A DNA stretch of 64,000 nucleotides from Ralstonia sp. 25mfcol4.1 (GTDB lineage Bacteria; Pseudomonadota; Gammaproteobacteria; Burkholderiales; Burkholderiaceae). How positions within the stretch are numbered: the stretch's first letter is position 1; every line of letters begins with the position of its first letter. A program made the position numbers and the translations under genes. The notes beneath the pieces were generated by a model. That model had not been told where the DNA came from. It saw only the letters and a list, made by a program, of their open reading frames with translations, and searched no databases. Where the stretch lies: NCBI RefSeq assembly GCF_900104095.1, contig NZ_FNJO01000008.1, forward strand, positions 124,001 through 188,000, written 5' to 3'. Of this stretch, positions 27,884 through 36,947 are shown piece after piece.

Positions 27884-28318
27884 CTACAGCAGCGCCGTGC
27901 TCATCAGCGCCTTGGCGGCGAGCACGGCCTCCGCCTCGTTCTCGGCAAAGACCGACACCTCGGTGACCACCTGGCGCTTGCCCCGGCGTACCACGTCGGC
28001 CACGGCACGCAGCGTGGCCGACTTTGCCGGTACCAGATACTGGATCGACAGCGATCCGGTCGCTCCGCCCTTCACTACCTCCAGATCCACCGCAGTGAAT
28101 GCCGCGGCCGCGCCGGCCACATCGATCAGCGTGGCGATGACGCCGCCGTGGACCATGTCGCCCACGGTGATGTTGCTCATGCTGAATGGCAGCAGCAGCT
28201 CCACATGATCGGGCGTCACCACATCGAAGCGAATCCCGAGCGCGCGCGCCACGGGCGATCCGCCCAGCACCGATGCGAGCATGGCGGCATTGCGAGGATC
28301 GACGGACTGGCTGGACAT
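27884..28318 (-). CDS. PaaI-family hotdog-fold thioesterase
   Basis: A 144-residue single hotdog domain. The segment MVHGGVIATLIDVAG (about 56-70) is the catalytic/CoA-binding motif of PaaI/YigI-type acyl-CoA thioesterases. The acyl group is not predictable. AGGGAGG directly precedes the ATG at 28318. It is a single gene, convergent with ansB and divergent from the DUF1289 gene. Confidence 0.87.
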   Translation of the reverse strand: MSSQSVDPRNAAMLASVLGGSPVARALGIRFDVVTPDHVELLLPFSMSNITVGDMVHGGVIATLIDVAGAAAAFTAVDLEVVKGGATGSLSIQYLVPAKSATLRAVADVVRRGKRQVVTEVSVFAENEAEAVLAAKALMSTALL

Positions 28319-28491
28319 GTACGGCCTCCCTGGCATCAACTGGACTGGAATCATGACCCGTCAAGGGTAGATGGCCGTCAAGGGGTCCACAATGACCTCA
28401 GGGGTAATCCCCAAGTGCCGAAAGCGCCGGGGCCGGGCGTTTATAATGTGCGGCCAGCCGCTAGACGGCCTCTTTTCGCAGCGCCCGCTTC

Positions 28492-28746
28492 ATGTCCGCC
28501 AATACCCCCGATTCGCTCACTTCGCCCGACACTTCCGCCCAGGACGAGGCCCAGACGCGCCTGAGCGACCGCCCGGACAGCCCCTGTATCGGCATCTGCT
28601 CGACACTGTTCGATGAGGTATGCCAGGGCTGCGGCCGCACCGCCGCCGAAGTCAGCAACTGGGTGTTCTATAGCGAGGAAGAAAAGCAGACGATCTGGGA
28701 GCGCATCACGCGCGAAGCCACGGCGTGGCGATTCCGCCAGGAATAA
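28492..28746 (+). CDS. DUF1289 small protein with conserved cysteines
   Basis: An 84-residue protein. The core SPCIGICSTLFDEVCQGCGRT (from residue 30) has the four conserved Cys of DUF1289, which may bind a metal or iron-sulfur centre; the first 28 residues are polar and probably disordered. The family has no proven function. It converges on the MOSC gene with only 12 bases between their ends. Confidence 0.85.
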   Translation: MSANTPDSLTSPDTSAQDEAQTRLSDRPDSPCIGICSTLFDEVCQGCGRTAAEVSNWVFYSEEEKQTIWERITREATAWRFRQE

Positions 28747-28758
28747 CGCCCCGGCGCC

Positions 28759-29478
28759 TCAGCCTCCGGCCAGGCGCCTTTCCATATCCTCGACCGCGTG
28801 GTTCGCCACGCGCTGGCGGGCCAGCTTCCGCCAGCTTTCTGCCAGGACTGGCAGTTCCGCCATCTCGGCCAGCGCCGCGATATTGAGCCGATCGACGTAG
28901 AGCACGTGCAGCAGCCGCTGCAGGCTCCAGTCCGGATAGGGCCGCGCCACCAGCACCAGGCGATCGCCAGCGGCCAGCCCGCCCTCCTCGATCACGCGGT
29001 AATACCAGCCGGTGCGGCCGCTACCCTGCACGGCGCGCGACATGCCCGCAAACCCGAAGCGATGATTGAGCTTCCAGCACGGCTGGCGGGCCTGGGACAC
29101 CTCCACCAGTGCCGTGCCCAGCCGGAAGCGGTCGCCGACGCAGACATCGGCCTCCGTCAAACCCGTTGTGCTCAGATTTTCGCCAAACGCGCCGGCGCGT
29201 TCCAGTACGTCGACATTGCCGCCATGCCCGGCCAGTTCGCCCCGCCAGCCAGCGTAGTGGTCGCGCGGATAGTGGTGGATCGCCTTCTCGGGCCCGCCGT
29301 GGTGTTTCGGATCGCCCTGTTCGTCGATGTCGAGCCCGACGGTGGTCACACGCACCGGCCCGTCGACTCCCGTCTTGTCGATGCCGCTCGGCACGCCCTT
29401 GGGCCCGAAAGGCCGCACCCGGCCCGCCAGCAGCGCATCGATCCGGACGTCGATATTGTCGGTACGGCCCCTGCTCAC
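28759..29478 (-). CDS. YiiM-type MOSC-domain protein (N-hydroxylated base detoxification)
   Basis: A 239-residue protein with an N-terminal MOSC domain (about 30-165) and a C-terminal 3-alpha domain, the layout of E. coli YiiM, a molybdenum-cofactor protein involved in resistance to N-hydroxylaminopurine. Family marks are DEQGDPKHHGGPEKAIHHYP and the Cys of QPCWKLN, a likely cofactor ligand. The start is a GTG at 29478 that overlaps the amidotransferase stop as GTGA, indicating translational coupling. The reading frame stays open further upstream only as a shadow of that gene. Confidence 0.87.
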   Translation of the reverse strand: MSRGRTDNIDVRIDALLAGRVRPFGPKGVPSGIDKTGVDGPVRVTTVGLDIDEQGDPKHHGGPEKAIHHYPRDHYAGWRGELAGHGGNVDVLERAGAFGENLSTTGLTEADVCVGDRFRLGTALVEVSQARQPCWKLNHRFGFAGMSRAVQGSGRTGWYYRVIEEGGLAAGDRLVLVARPYPDWSLQRLLHVLYVDRLNIAALAEMAELPVLAESWRKLARQRVANHAVEDMERRLAGG

Positions 29479-30194
29479 AGCCCCGCTTCCTCCATCCATC
29501 GCGCAAACATCAGTTCGCCAGCACTGGCCACCGTGGCACCGATCTCGGCCGTACGGCGGCGGATCGTGCGCGGATCGATGCCGGCCTTGGCCAGCTCGAC
29601 GGTATGGCCGATCAGCCAGGTCTCGATATCGCCGGCCTTCACCTCGGGATGGAACTGCAGCGCCAGCACGTGCTTGCCGATCGCATAGGCCTGGTTCGGC
29701 GTGGCTGCCGTGGATGCCAGCAATTCGGCGCCTTCCGGCAGATCGAAGGTATCGCCGTGCCAATGCAGGACTTCCCAGTCGGCGTTGGCCAGCACCGCCA
29801 GCGGCGAACGGCGCCCGGCGTCGGTCGGCTGGATCTGTCCCCAGCCAATTTCGCGCGTGCCCGGATACACGCGTGCGCCCGAGGCGGCGGCAATCAGCTG
29901 CGCGCCCAGGCAGGCGCCAATGATCGGCAGTTCGTCTGCCAGGCGCTGCCGGATCACGCCGATCTCGGCCTCCAGCCACGGATAGGCCTCGGTCTCGTAA
30001 ACGCCGATGGGACCGCCCAGCACCACCAGAAGATCGGCCGGATCGGTCTGCACCAGGGTCAGGTCGTCCACGCCAGCCTGGTAGACGCGGATGTCATGGC
30101 CTCGGTCGCGCGCCACATCTGCAATCACACCCGCATGCTCGAAGGCAACGTGCTGGATGACATCGGTACGCAACTGGCGCCTGGGTTCGCTCAT
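29475..30194 (-). CDS. Class I glutamine amidotransferase-like protein
   Basis: A 239-residue stand-alone glutaminase domain of the GuaA-like type. The nucleophile elbow is GACLGAQ and the catalytic His-x-Glu is in LQFHPE, so the triad is complete. Such proteins are often labelled GMP synthase glutamine amidotransferase domain, but there is no synthetase domain and the true GuaA is elsewhere in this window. CAGGAG supports the start at 30194. It overlaps the MOSC gene by four bases; a joint role in handling modified nucleobases is possible but unproven. Confidence 0.85.
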   Translation of the reverse strand: MSEPRRQLRTDVIQHVAFEHAGVIADVARDRGHDIRVYQAGVDDLTLVQTDPADLLVVLGGPIGVYETEAYPWLEAEIGVIRQRLADELPIIGACLGAQLIAAASGARVYPGTREIGWGQIQPTDAGRRSPLAVLANADWEVLHWHGDTFDLPEGAELLASTAATPNQAYAIGKHVLALQFHPEVKAGDIETWLIGHTVELAKAGIDPRTIRRRTAEIGATVASAGELMFARWMEEAGL

Positions 30195-30261
30195 CGACTG
30201 ACACTCCTGCTGGAAAAGGTGGCTCGGATTCGAATGCAGCCCCGTACGATACCGCACTGCA

Positions 30262-32727
30262 TCATGGCTTGTCTTTCACAGGCTGCAACACAAGTGTGTC
30301 GAAGCTGTCACCACCGGGGTTGCGCCGGTGCCCGCCAATCGTGATGTACTGCACTGCCGCCCATTTATCGGTCCAGTCGCGATAGTGCGGCGACAGCGCA
30401 TTGCCCGATTGCCCGGTTGACGACATGAAACGCGAATCAGACAAGTCAGCAAGGTCGTAGATCGCGCGCAGGCTGGCCGCATGGGTATTCTCGAACGGCG
30501 CCGCTTCGTCGCGCAGGCTGTGCCGGCCCACGTCCACGGTATAGGTGTCGCCGCCGGTCCGGACGCGGATATTGAACAGGTTGGCCAGGTACGGCACCTT
30601 GCCGAACGGTTTGTGCTCCGACCGCGCCGCATGGGCCTTGCCCCAGCGCCATTTGTCCGGGTCATCGCCATAACGCTGATCCAGGTCGGCAATGGCGCGT
30701 TGCCAGGCCAGGCCGATGGTGACCGCGCACGACTCGCGCGCCGTGGTACGCGCGTTGTCGCACCAGAATGCGCCGAGCCCCTTCGGATCGCGCATGGCAT
30801 TGAGCATCGGCAACTGTACGTTGCGCTGGTCCCAGAGGCTGGTGAACATCGGATCGCCGACCTTGTCCTCGAACAGCAGGCGCGACAGTTCGCGCAGCCA
30901 GGCCGTCACCACCAGCGGCTCGGCACGATCGGCGGCCATCGTGCCATCCCACTTGCGCAACGCATCGAACAGCCGCCGTTCGCGTTCCGGCCGGGCAGTA
31001 TCGCTGGCCACGGGTGCGGCCAGCAGCAGCGGCAAGGCATCGCGCACGGCCAGCGACACCACGTCCTTCTGGATCGTGCCGAAGGTCTCCGGCGTATGGT
31101 GCGGCTCGGCATCCAGCAGTGTCTGGATGCGCTGGGCGCGGTACGGCACGCTCCATTCGCTGGTGATGTAGAACGGATAGTCGTTGTCGACGATCTTCTG
31201 GTTGGCCGTCACGATCGTGCCCGACGGCGGATTGAAGCGCCGCGGCAGCTGGTCGAACGGAATGAAGCCTTGCCAGTCGTAGCGCGCGTCCCAGCCCGGC
31301 GCGGGCGCCAGCCCCATCAGGTCGTTGTCGGCCCGGCGGATCGGCACCAGTCCCGGCGCGATAAAGCCGATATTGCCGTCCACGTCGGCGTACACGATGT
31401 TCTGCTGCGGCGAATGGAACTCGCGCAGCGCGCCGACAAAGCTCTTCCAGTCCGAGGCCATGCCCATCTTCAGGCTGGCCTGGAAGGTCCGGTCGTCCGG
31501 CCGGAGCGCCGTCCACTGGAACGACACCACATACTGCGCGCCCAGCGGCTTGGCCGCCGCGCTGATGGGCTCGGCCACGTCCGACATCACCGGGCCATGT
31601 CGCGTTGTCCGGACATTGAGCGTCAGGTCGGGCTGCCCCTTGATCCGGATGACTTCCTGGCGCGTCTCGAACTCGGCCCAGCCGTCGGGCGTCTGGTAGC
31701 GATTCGGGTTCGCCGGGTCGATCCGCTCGATATACAGGTCCTGCACATCGGGCGCGGTATTGGTGAACCCCCACGCGATGCGCCTGTTATGGCCCAGCAC
31801 CACCAGCGGCGCGCCAGGCAGCGTGGCGCCGGTCAGGTCCAGCCCCGGGGCCTGCAGGTGCGCGAAGTACCAGAGCCCGGGCGCCTGCAGCCCCAGGTGC
31901 GGATCATTGGCCAGCAACGGCTTGCCGCTGCGCGTGTGCGCGCCCGACACCACCCAGTTGTTCGATCCCATGCCATCGACATAGCCGGCCGGCGCGCGCT
32001 CGGACAGCTGCGCCATGGCCGTGGCAACGGGCGCCAGCTTGCGGTAGAAGCTGGCGTAGTCCATCGTCCGCAGCGGCTTGTCACCGGGATACGGAGCCAG
32101 GATCTCGGCGATACGAGACGTGGGCAGTTGCTGGGCCAAGCCCATGCGCAGCACCTCCTGGCGCCAGTTGCCGCCCAGGTCCCAGGCCATCATGGTCTGC
32201 CAGCCCAGCGTGTCGGCCGGCTCCCAGTGCTCCGGCTTCGTCCCCAGGATCAGGAATTCGGGCGGCAGGGCTGCCTTCCGGGTATCGATATAGGCATTGA
32301 CGCCATCGGCATAGGCCTGCAGCACCGCGCGGGTTTCCGGCGGGGTCTGGGCCAGCACGGCCTCGGCGTTGCGGCGCACGCCCATGGTGCGCAGGAAGCG
32401 GTCGGTATCGAGCGCGCTCGGGCCCAGGATCTCGGCCAGCCGGCCGGCCACGATGCGCTTGTTCATCTGCATCTGCCAGAGCCGGTCCTGGGCATGGACG
32501 TAGCCCAGCGCGTAGTAGGCATCCAGCGCATTGGCGGCCTGGATATGGGGCACGGCGTTGCGGTCGCGCACCACCACCACGCGGTCGCGCAGTGCGGGCA
32601 GGCGCATCGTGCCGGCGGTATCGGGCTGCGAAGCCTGGCGATACCAGATATAGCCGCCGATGGCGCCCGTCAGCCCGATCAGCAGCACGCCCGACAGTAT
32701 CCAGCCCACCCGTTTGAACCAGCGCAT
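30262..32727 (-). CDS. Penicillin-acylase-family Ntn hydrolase
   Basis: An 821-residue enzyme with an N-terminal membrane anchor or signal (residues 7-27). It is made as one chain and should cut itself before Ser255 in GSNNWVVSG to free the catalytic N-terminal serine of the beta chain; the alpha chain is about residues 30-240. Family members hydrolyse amides such as penicillin G, cyclic lipopeptides or acyl-homoserine lactones, and the substrate cannot be read from sequence. GGGGAG lies nine bases before the ATG at 32727; the frame continues to 32781. The final C-terminal PGGDSFD-type segment is present, so the gene is complete. Confidence 0.9.
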   Translation of the reverse strand: MRWFKRVGWILSGVLLIGLTGAIGGYIWYRQASQPDTAGTMRLPALRDRVVVVRDRNAVPHIQAANALDAYYALGYVHAQDRLWQMQMNKRIVAGRLAEILGPSALDTDRFLRTMGVRRNAEAVLAQTPPETRAVLQAYADGVNAYIDTRKAALPPEFLILGTKPEHWEPADTLGWQTMMAWDLGGNWRQEVLRMGLAQQLPTSRIAEILAPYPGDKPLRTMDYASFYRKLAPVATAMAQLSERAPAGYVDGMGSNNWVVSGAHTRSGKPLLANDPHLGLQAPGLWYFAHLQAPGLDLTGATLPGAPLVVLGHNRRIAWGFTNTAPDVQDLYIERIDPANPNRYQTPDGWAEFETRQEVIRIKGQPDLTLNVRTTRHGPVMSDVAEPISAAAKPLGAQYVVSFQWTALRPDDRTFQASLKMGMASDWKSFVGALREFHSPQQNIVYADVDGNIGFIAPGLVPIRRADNDLMGLAPAPGWDARYDWQGFIPFDQLPRRFNPPSGTIVTANQKIVDNDYPFYITSEWSVPYRAQRIQTLLDAEPHHTPETFGTIQKDVVSLAVRDALPLLLAAPVASDTARPERERRLFDALRKWDGTMAADRAEPLVVTAWLRELSRLLFEDKVGDPMFTSLWDQRNVQLPMLNAMRDPKGLGAFWCDNARTTARESCAVTIGLAWQRAIADLDQRYGDDPDKWRWGKAHAARSEHKPFGKVPYLANLFNIRVRTGGDTYTVDVGRHSLRDEAAPFENTHAASLRAIYDLADLSDSRFMSSTGQSGNALSPHYRDWTDKWAAVQYITIGGHRRNPGGDSFDTLVLQPVKDKP

Positions 32728-32782
32728 TCGACGTTTCTCCCCGTGGAAAGACGCAAGCATCGCAGATTTCCGCGCAGACAAG

Positions 32783-32805
32783 AATGCCCGGACTCGCCGG
32801 GCATT
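32783..32805 (-). terminator. Hairpin after the aldehyde dehydrogenase gene
   Basis: AATGCCCGG and CCGGGCATT form a perfect nine-pair stem with a five-base loop. On the minus strand it is followed by CTTGTCT, a weak T-rich run. It separates the aldehyde dehydrogenase gene from the acylase gene downstream. Confidence 0.55.
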
Positions 32806-32829
32806 GCAGTTGCGTCTGTCGAAGCCCCG

Positions 32830-34260
32830 TCAGGCGGGCTTCTTCAGTTGCAGCGATTTGTATTCGAGGAATTCCTCCAGCCCGAACTTGCCGCCTTCGC
32901 GGCCGTTGCCCGACTGCTTGAAGCCTCCGAACGGGGCGTTCATGTTGAACGGGCCGCCGTTGATATCCACCTGGCCGGTACGGATGCGGCGCGCCACCTT
33001 GATCGCCCGCGCTTCGTCGCCGGACCAGACACCGCCGCCCAGCCCATAGATGCTGTCATTGGCGATGCGGATCGCATCCTCCTCGGTGTCATAGCAAATC
33101 ACCGACAGCACCGGCCCGAAAATCTCTTCCTGGGCGACGGTCGCCTTCGGATCGACATTGCCCAGGACGGTTGGCTTGACGAAGAAACCGCGCTCGAAGC
33201 CGGCCGGGGTCTCGGGGCCCCCAGCCACCAGTTCGGCGCCCTCTTCCAGCCCGCGACGGATATAGCCGGTCACGCGTTCCTTCTGCACCGCGGAAATCAG
33301 CGGCCCAAGGCGCGTGGTATCGGCCAGCGGGTCGCCCACGGCAAAGCCTTCCACCACCTTCGCGGCGATGGCCTTGACCTCGTCATAGCGGCTGCGCGGC
33401 ACCAGCATGCGGGTATGCGCCGAGCAGGTCTGGCCCGAGTTCAGGAAGCAGGCGCTGATGGTGCCCTTGACGGCCTGCGGCAGGTCCGCGTCGTCCAGGA
33501 TCACCGACGCCGACTTGCCGCCCAGTTCCAGCGCCACGCGCTTGACCGTGTGCGCCGCCAGTTCCGACACCCGCTTGCCGGCCCGGGTCGAACCGGTAAA
33601 CGACACCATGTCCACATCCGGATGGCTGGCCAGCACCTCGCCCACCACCGGCCCGTAGCCGGTCACCAGGTTGAACACGCCCGGCGGCAGCCCGGCCGCG
33701 TCGATCACCTCGGCCAGCACGAAAGCATTGAGCGGCGCCACTTCCGACGGCTTGAGCACCACCGTGCAGCCCGCCGCCAGCGCCGGCGCCACCTTCAGGG
33801 TGATCTGGTTCAATGGGTAGTTCCACGGGGTGATGGCCGCGACCACACCCACGGGCTCGCGCACCACCAGCGAATTGCCCACCTGCTCCTCGAAGGCAAA
33901 GCCCTCCAGCAGCGTGGCCGCCTGGCCCCAGTTGTAAACCGGGCCGCCCACCTGGATGGCCCGCGCCAGCTTGATCGGCATGCCCACTTCGCCCGCGATC
34001 ATCTGGGCCAGTTCTTCGGCGCGGTCCTTCAGACCTTCGGCAATCTTGCGGATATAGCGCGCGCGCTCGGCCGGCGGCGTGGCGGACCAGCCCTCGAATG
34101 CGGCGCGAGCGGCCGCGATGGCGTCCTCGGCGTCACGGGCGTGTCCCTCGGGGATCTTGCCCATCACCGCCTCGGTGGCGGAATGGATCACTTCAATGCT
34201 GCCGGTGCCGTGGGGTGCCACCCACTTGCCGTTGATAAACAGTTTGTCTCGTTGTTGCAT
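32830..34260 (-). CDS. NAD(P)-dependent aldehyde dehydrogenase
   Basis: A 476-residue enzyme of the ALDH superfamily. The Asn of PWNYPLNQ (about 145), the general base Glu245 in LELGGKS and the catalytic Cys279 in NSGQTC are in place, as is the cofactor loop FTGSTRAGK. The substrate is not determined; similar enzymes act on medium-chain, aromatic or semialdehyde substrates. The start at 34260 follows GAGGG; an ATG at 34275 is an alternative. It is divergent from an uncharacterised gene across 202 bases. Confidence 0.92.
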   Translation of the reverse strand: MQQRDKLFINGKWVAPHGTGSIEVIHSATEAVMGKIPEGHARDAEDAIAAARAAFEGWSATPPAERARYIRKIAEGLKDRAEELAQMIAGEVGMPIKLARAIQVGGPVYNWGQAATLLEGFAFEEQVGNSLVVREPVGVVAAITPWNYPLNQITLKVAPALAAGCTVVLKPSEVAPLNAFVLAEVIDAAGLPPGVFNLVTGYGPVVGEVLASHPDVDMVSFTGSTRAGKRVSELAAHTVKRVALELGGKSASVILDDADLPQAVKGTISACFLNSGQTCSAHTRMLVPRSRYDEVKAIAAKVVEGFAVGDPLADTTRLGPLISAVQKERVTGYIRRGLEEGAELVAGGPETPAGFERGFFVKPTVLGNVDPKATVAQEEIFGPVLSVICYDTEEDAIRIANDSIYGLGGGVWSGDEARAIKVARRIRTGQVDINGGPFNMNAPFGGFKQSGNGREGGKFGLEEFLEYKSLQLKKPA

Positions 34261-34462
34261 GGCCACAGCCCTCATCAGGTGGATCGGCAATTGCAAATTT
34301 TTGTTACTTTTATGGAGCACCACATTGTAGGCCGGTTTGCGGATTCGAATTTTTATCCACGCGGACTGGTCCGGACAACAAGATGGCGATAATCGGCCGT
34401 GCAGGCACGCGATCCGAGGGCTCTCGCCGCGGGCGGCCGATCCATAACAAAAGGAGCGAGAC

Positions 34463-35155
34463 ATGGTCGACCCGATCTATCAGAAGACGGAGGCTGGTCA
34501 GGAGGAAATCCGTACCCGCGCACGCAAGCTGGACCATAAACTGCGTGCGTTGTTGCTGATCGTGAACGGAGAACGCGCCAAATCGGCGCTGTTGGCGCAA
34601 GTTGGCGGCATGGGGGTGGCCGAGGAGGCATTCGACACCCTGCTGGCGCTGGGGCTGATCGCGCCATTGCCGGACCCGGCCCGACAGGCCCCGCCCTCGT
34701 CGGGAGCGTCGGGGGCGTCGGGAGCATCTGCCGCGCGGCCCGGCAGGCAGGCCGGCGTCCGCAAACCCGCCGACACCAATCTGTTCGCTGCCTATTCGGG
34801 CTTCAATTCGGCGGGCGGCAAGGGTATCGACGACCGTGTGGAAGAGCGCGACGTGCTGGCCGACACCACCATCGCGCCAGCCATGTCGCCCGTGGCCGCC
34901 GGCACCCCGGCCGGTGCCGACGGCTACAAGCGGCTTTACCACTTCTATACCGACGTGATCGGCAACCACCTGGGACTGCGCGGCTACGTGCTGCAGGTAA
35001 AGGTGGAAAAGGCGTCCACCGTGGTGGAACTGGCGGCGCTGCGCGACACGCTGGGCACGGCGCTGCAAAAGTCCAAGGGCGAGATCACCGCGCACGCGAT
35101 CATCGACCAGCTCGACGACCTGCTGGCGGAAATGGGAGTGGCGCCGGCGCGCTAG
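34463..35155 (+). CDS. Uncharacterised 230-residue protein
   Basis: I do not recognise this protein. It has an alpha-helical N-terminal part (residues 8-70, [20 protein letters not shown]) that resembles a small winged-helix or effector fold, a Gly/Ala/Ser/Pro-rich linker (about 72-100) and a helical C-terminal domain (about 150-228). No signal peptide or membrane helix is seen, so it is probably cytoplasmic. Codon use and GC at third positions match neighbouring genes, and AAGGAG precedes the ATG, so it is surely expressed. It is followed by a remnant of an outer-membrane gene. Confidence 0.8.
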   Translation: MVDPIYQKTEAGQEEIRTRARKLDHKLRALLLIVNGERAKSALLAQVGGMGVAEEAFDTLLALGLIAPLPDPARQAPPSSGASGASGASAARPGRQAGVRKPADTNLFAAYSGFNSAGGKGIDDRVEERDVLADTTIAPAMSPVAAGTPAGADGYKRLYHFYTDVIGNHLGLRGYVLQVKVEKASTVVELAALRDTLGTALQKSKGEITAHAIIDQLDDLLAEMGVAPAR

Positions 35156-35171
35156 GCCCAGGACACGGAAC

Positions 35172-35378
35172 ATGCGGGCACCGGGCAAACCGGCGGCACA
35201 CGCGCGATGGGTTCGGTGCCTGCTGCCTGGCCTTGGCGCCCTTGCCCATTGCGCGATAGCCCAGGAACTGGAACCGCGTGCCTATTCCGCCGCGCCGGTC
35301 GGCACACGTTTCATGCTTGCCACGTATGCCCGGCTGGCTGGCGACGTACTGACCGACCCTTCCTTGCCAAACAAGGCG
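35172..35378 (+). pseudogene. N-terminal remnant of a Phenol_MetA_deg-type outer-membrane protein gene
   Basis: Residues 1-31 read as a signal peptide (ending HCAIA|Q). They are followed by ELEPRAYSAAPVGTRF and GDVLTDPSLP, which is the characteristic mature N-terminus of Phenol_MetA_deg (SphA-like) outer-membrane proteins. After about residue 68 the similarity stops and the frame runs into the antisense of creD, so some 200 residues are lost. Only a weak ribosome site is present. The recognition is by pattern memory, but the LEPRAYS...DPSLP pairing is specific. Confidence 0.65.
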
Positions 35379-35392
35379 CGGAAGTGCCCCGG

Positions 35393-36763
35393 CTACGCGC
35401 CGCCCTCCGGGCTCGATGCCGGGGCCGGGCTGCCCACCGAGTACCAATCCACCTTGCGCGTGATCGCCATGATGCCGGCCAGTATCACGAACAGCAGCAG
35501 CGAGCCAAGCACCAGCGCGTTGTCCTCCGACACCAGCAGCCCATACAGCGCCCCGTACAGCGCGGTCAGCAGCCCCGCGAAGCCCGCGCCGCGTTGCCAG
35601 CTGCGCAGCACGAAGGTGAGATAAAAGCCGAGCAGTCCGATGCAGGCTGCGCTGGCCGCGAGATAGGCCGCCAGGAACGGCGCGTGCTCCGACAGGCTGA
35701 CCAGCAGCAGGAAGAACATTGCCAGGGCCAGCCCGGCCAGCAGGTACTGGATCGGGTGGATGCGTAGCGTCTTGACCAGTTCGAACAGGTACAGGCCGGC
35801 AAAGGTCAGCAGCACGAACAGCAGCCCGTATTTCACGGCCCGCTCGGCCTTGACGTAGATGTTCACGGGCTCCATCAGCGTGACCGAGGTAGCCTCCAGC
35901 GACATCCGGCTACCCGCCCCCGCATTGCCGGCCAGCTGGTCGCGCACATTGGTGTTGAAGGCCGTGACGGACCATTCGGCGGTGAAGCCGTCGTCGGTCA
36001 CCGTACGCTGGCGAGGCAGGAAATTGCCGTCGAAGCTCGGATGCGGCCACGCTGAGCGCATCGTGAACTGGTTGTGGTCGGCCACGGGCACCAGCGACAT
36101 TGACCGCGCACCCAGCACGGCCAGCGTCAGGCTGAATGGCACGGTGCGGGCATCGAGCGGCTTGCCAGCGGCGCCGCCCACGTCGATCCGCGCGTGCAGG
36201 CCCTGCGGCAGGCTTTCAAGCCGCGCGCCCTGCTGCAGCCGTACGGGCTTGCCGTCGAGTTGCAGGACAGGCTGCGACATCAGGCCGCGCATGTCGCCCA
36301 CCCCCAGCACCACATAGGGCCGGCCCATCTCGAAGCGGACATGGCCGACGGACTTCGGCAGGTCTTCGTCCGACGTCAGGTCCGGCAATGCGATCGTGCC
36401 CTGCCATTGCGTGGCCGTCTCATGGACGATGGTCTTGTGAATGCCGCGATATCGCTCCCCCGGCGTCACGTCGGCACGCACCTGCAGCGTCTTCGGAAAC
36501 ACCAGCAGCCGCCGGCTTTCCTCACGATTCTGCTGCGGCGCGTTGCCGGCCACCGCCACGGCTACCACCTCCTTGTAGGGCACGACGATGATGGGGCCCG
36601 TCAGGGTCTGGGGGCCGGCATAGCTCTGCCAGATGCTTTGCTCGGCGGCGTCGCGGTACTGGCTGCGTTCGCGCACGATGCCAAGCACCATCTGCAGCGC
36701 GATCCACAACAGCAGGATGACGCCGGCAATGATCGCGATTCGGTAAAACAGGGCCTTGTTCAT
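35393..36763 (-). CDS. creD: Inner-membrane protein CreD
   Basis: A 456-residue membrane protein with one N-terminal helix (about 8-28), a large periplasmic domain (about 30-310) and five or six C-terminal helices (about 315-440). The segments IVVPYKE and LLFVLLTFAGLYLFE and the motif LRIHPIQYLLAGLAL identify CreD, the main target of the CreBC system, linked to envelope integrity and to beta-lactam and colicin tolerance in other bacteria. It lies 184 bases after creC on the same strand, a gap that holds a short tandem repeat. The protein is full length. Confidence 0.93.
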   Translation of the reverse strand: MNKALFYRIAIIAGVILLLWIALQMVLGIVRERSQYRDAAEQSIWQSYAGPQTLTGPIIVVPYKEVVAVAVAGNAPQQNREESRRLLVFPKTLQVRADVTPGERYRGIHKTIVHETATQWQGTIALPDLTSDEDLPKSVGHVRFEMGRPYVVLGVGDMRGLMSQPVLQLDGKPVRLQQGARLESLPQGLHARIDVGGAAGKPLDARTVPFSLTLAVLGARSMSLVPVADHNQFTMRSAWPHPSFDGNFLPRQRTVTDDGFTAEWSVTAFNTNVRDQLAGNAGAGSRMSLEATSVTLMEPVNIYVKAERAVKYGLLFVLLTFAGLYLFELVKTLRIHPIQYLLAGLALAMFFLLLVSLSEHAPFLAAYLAASAACIGLLGFYLTFVLRSWQRGAGFAGLLTALYGALYGLLVSEDNALVLGSLLLFVILAGIMAITRKVDWYSVGSPAPASSPEGGA

Positions 36764-36870
36764 GGGAGTCTTGCGAGTGGAGATGCCGCAAGACTAGCCA
36801 GCGCATATGAACCCACGATGGGGTCGGCGGGTGGCCGGCGTGAAGTGGGCCGAAGCGCGTGAAGCCGTCC

Positions 36871-36916
36871 GGCATCGGGCGGCATCGGGCCGAATCGGGC
36901 GGAATCGGGCGGAATC
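36871..36916. repeat. 10-bp tandem repeat in the creC-creD gap
   Basis: About 4.6 copies of a 10-base unit (GGCATCGGGC, GGCATCGGGC, CGAATCGGGC, GGAATCGGGC, GGAATC) stand head to tail between creC and creD. The region is non-coding, and 107 bases remain to the creD start. The unit resembles no known site that I can name. Confidence 0.85.
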
Positions 36917-36947
36917 AACCGCGAGCACCGCGCTGCGGCCGGCAGAC

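Noticed and set aside
30481..34392. A 1303-codon open frame on the + strand
   Set aside because: It is antisense to the penicillin-acylase and aldehyde dehydrogenase genes. Its His/Arg/Gln-rich composition is the usual shadow of high-GC coding DNA, and it has no domain or ribosome site.
36840..36863. A second cre-type tag upstream of creD (two GTGAA copies)
   Set aside because: The copies are 19 bases apart instead of 11, and no intermediate repeat fits, so it does not match the CreB site.
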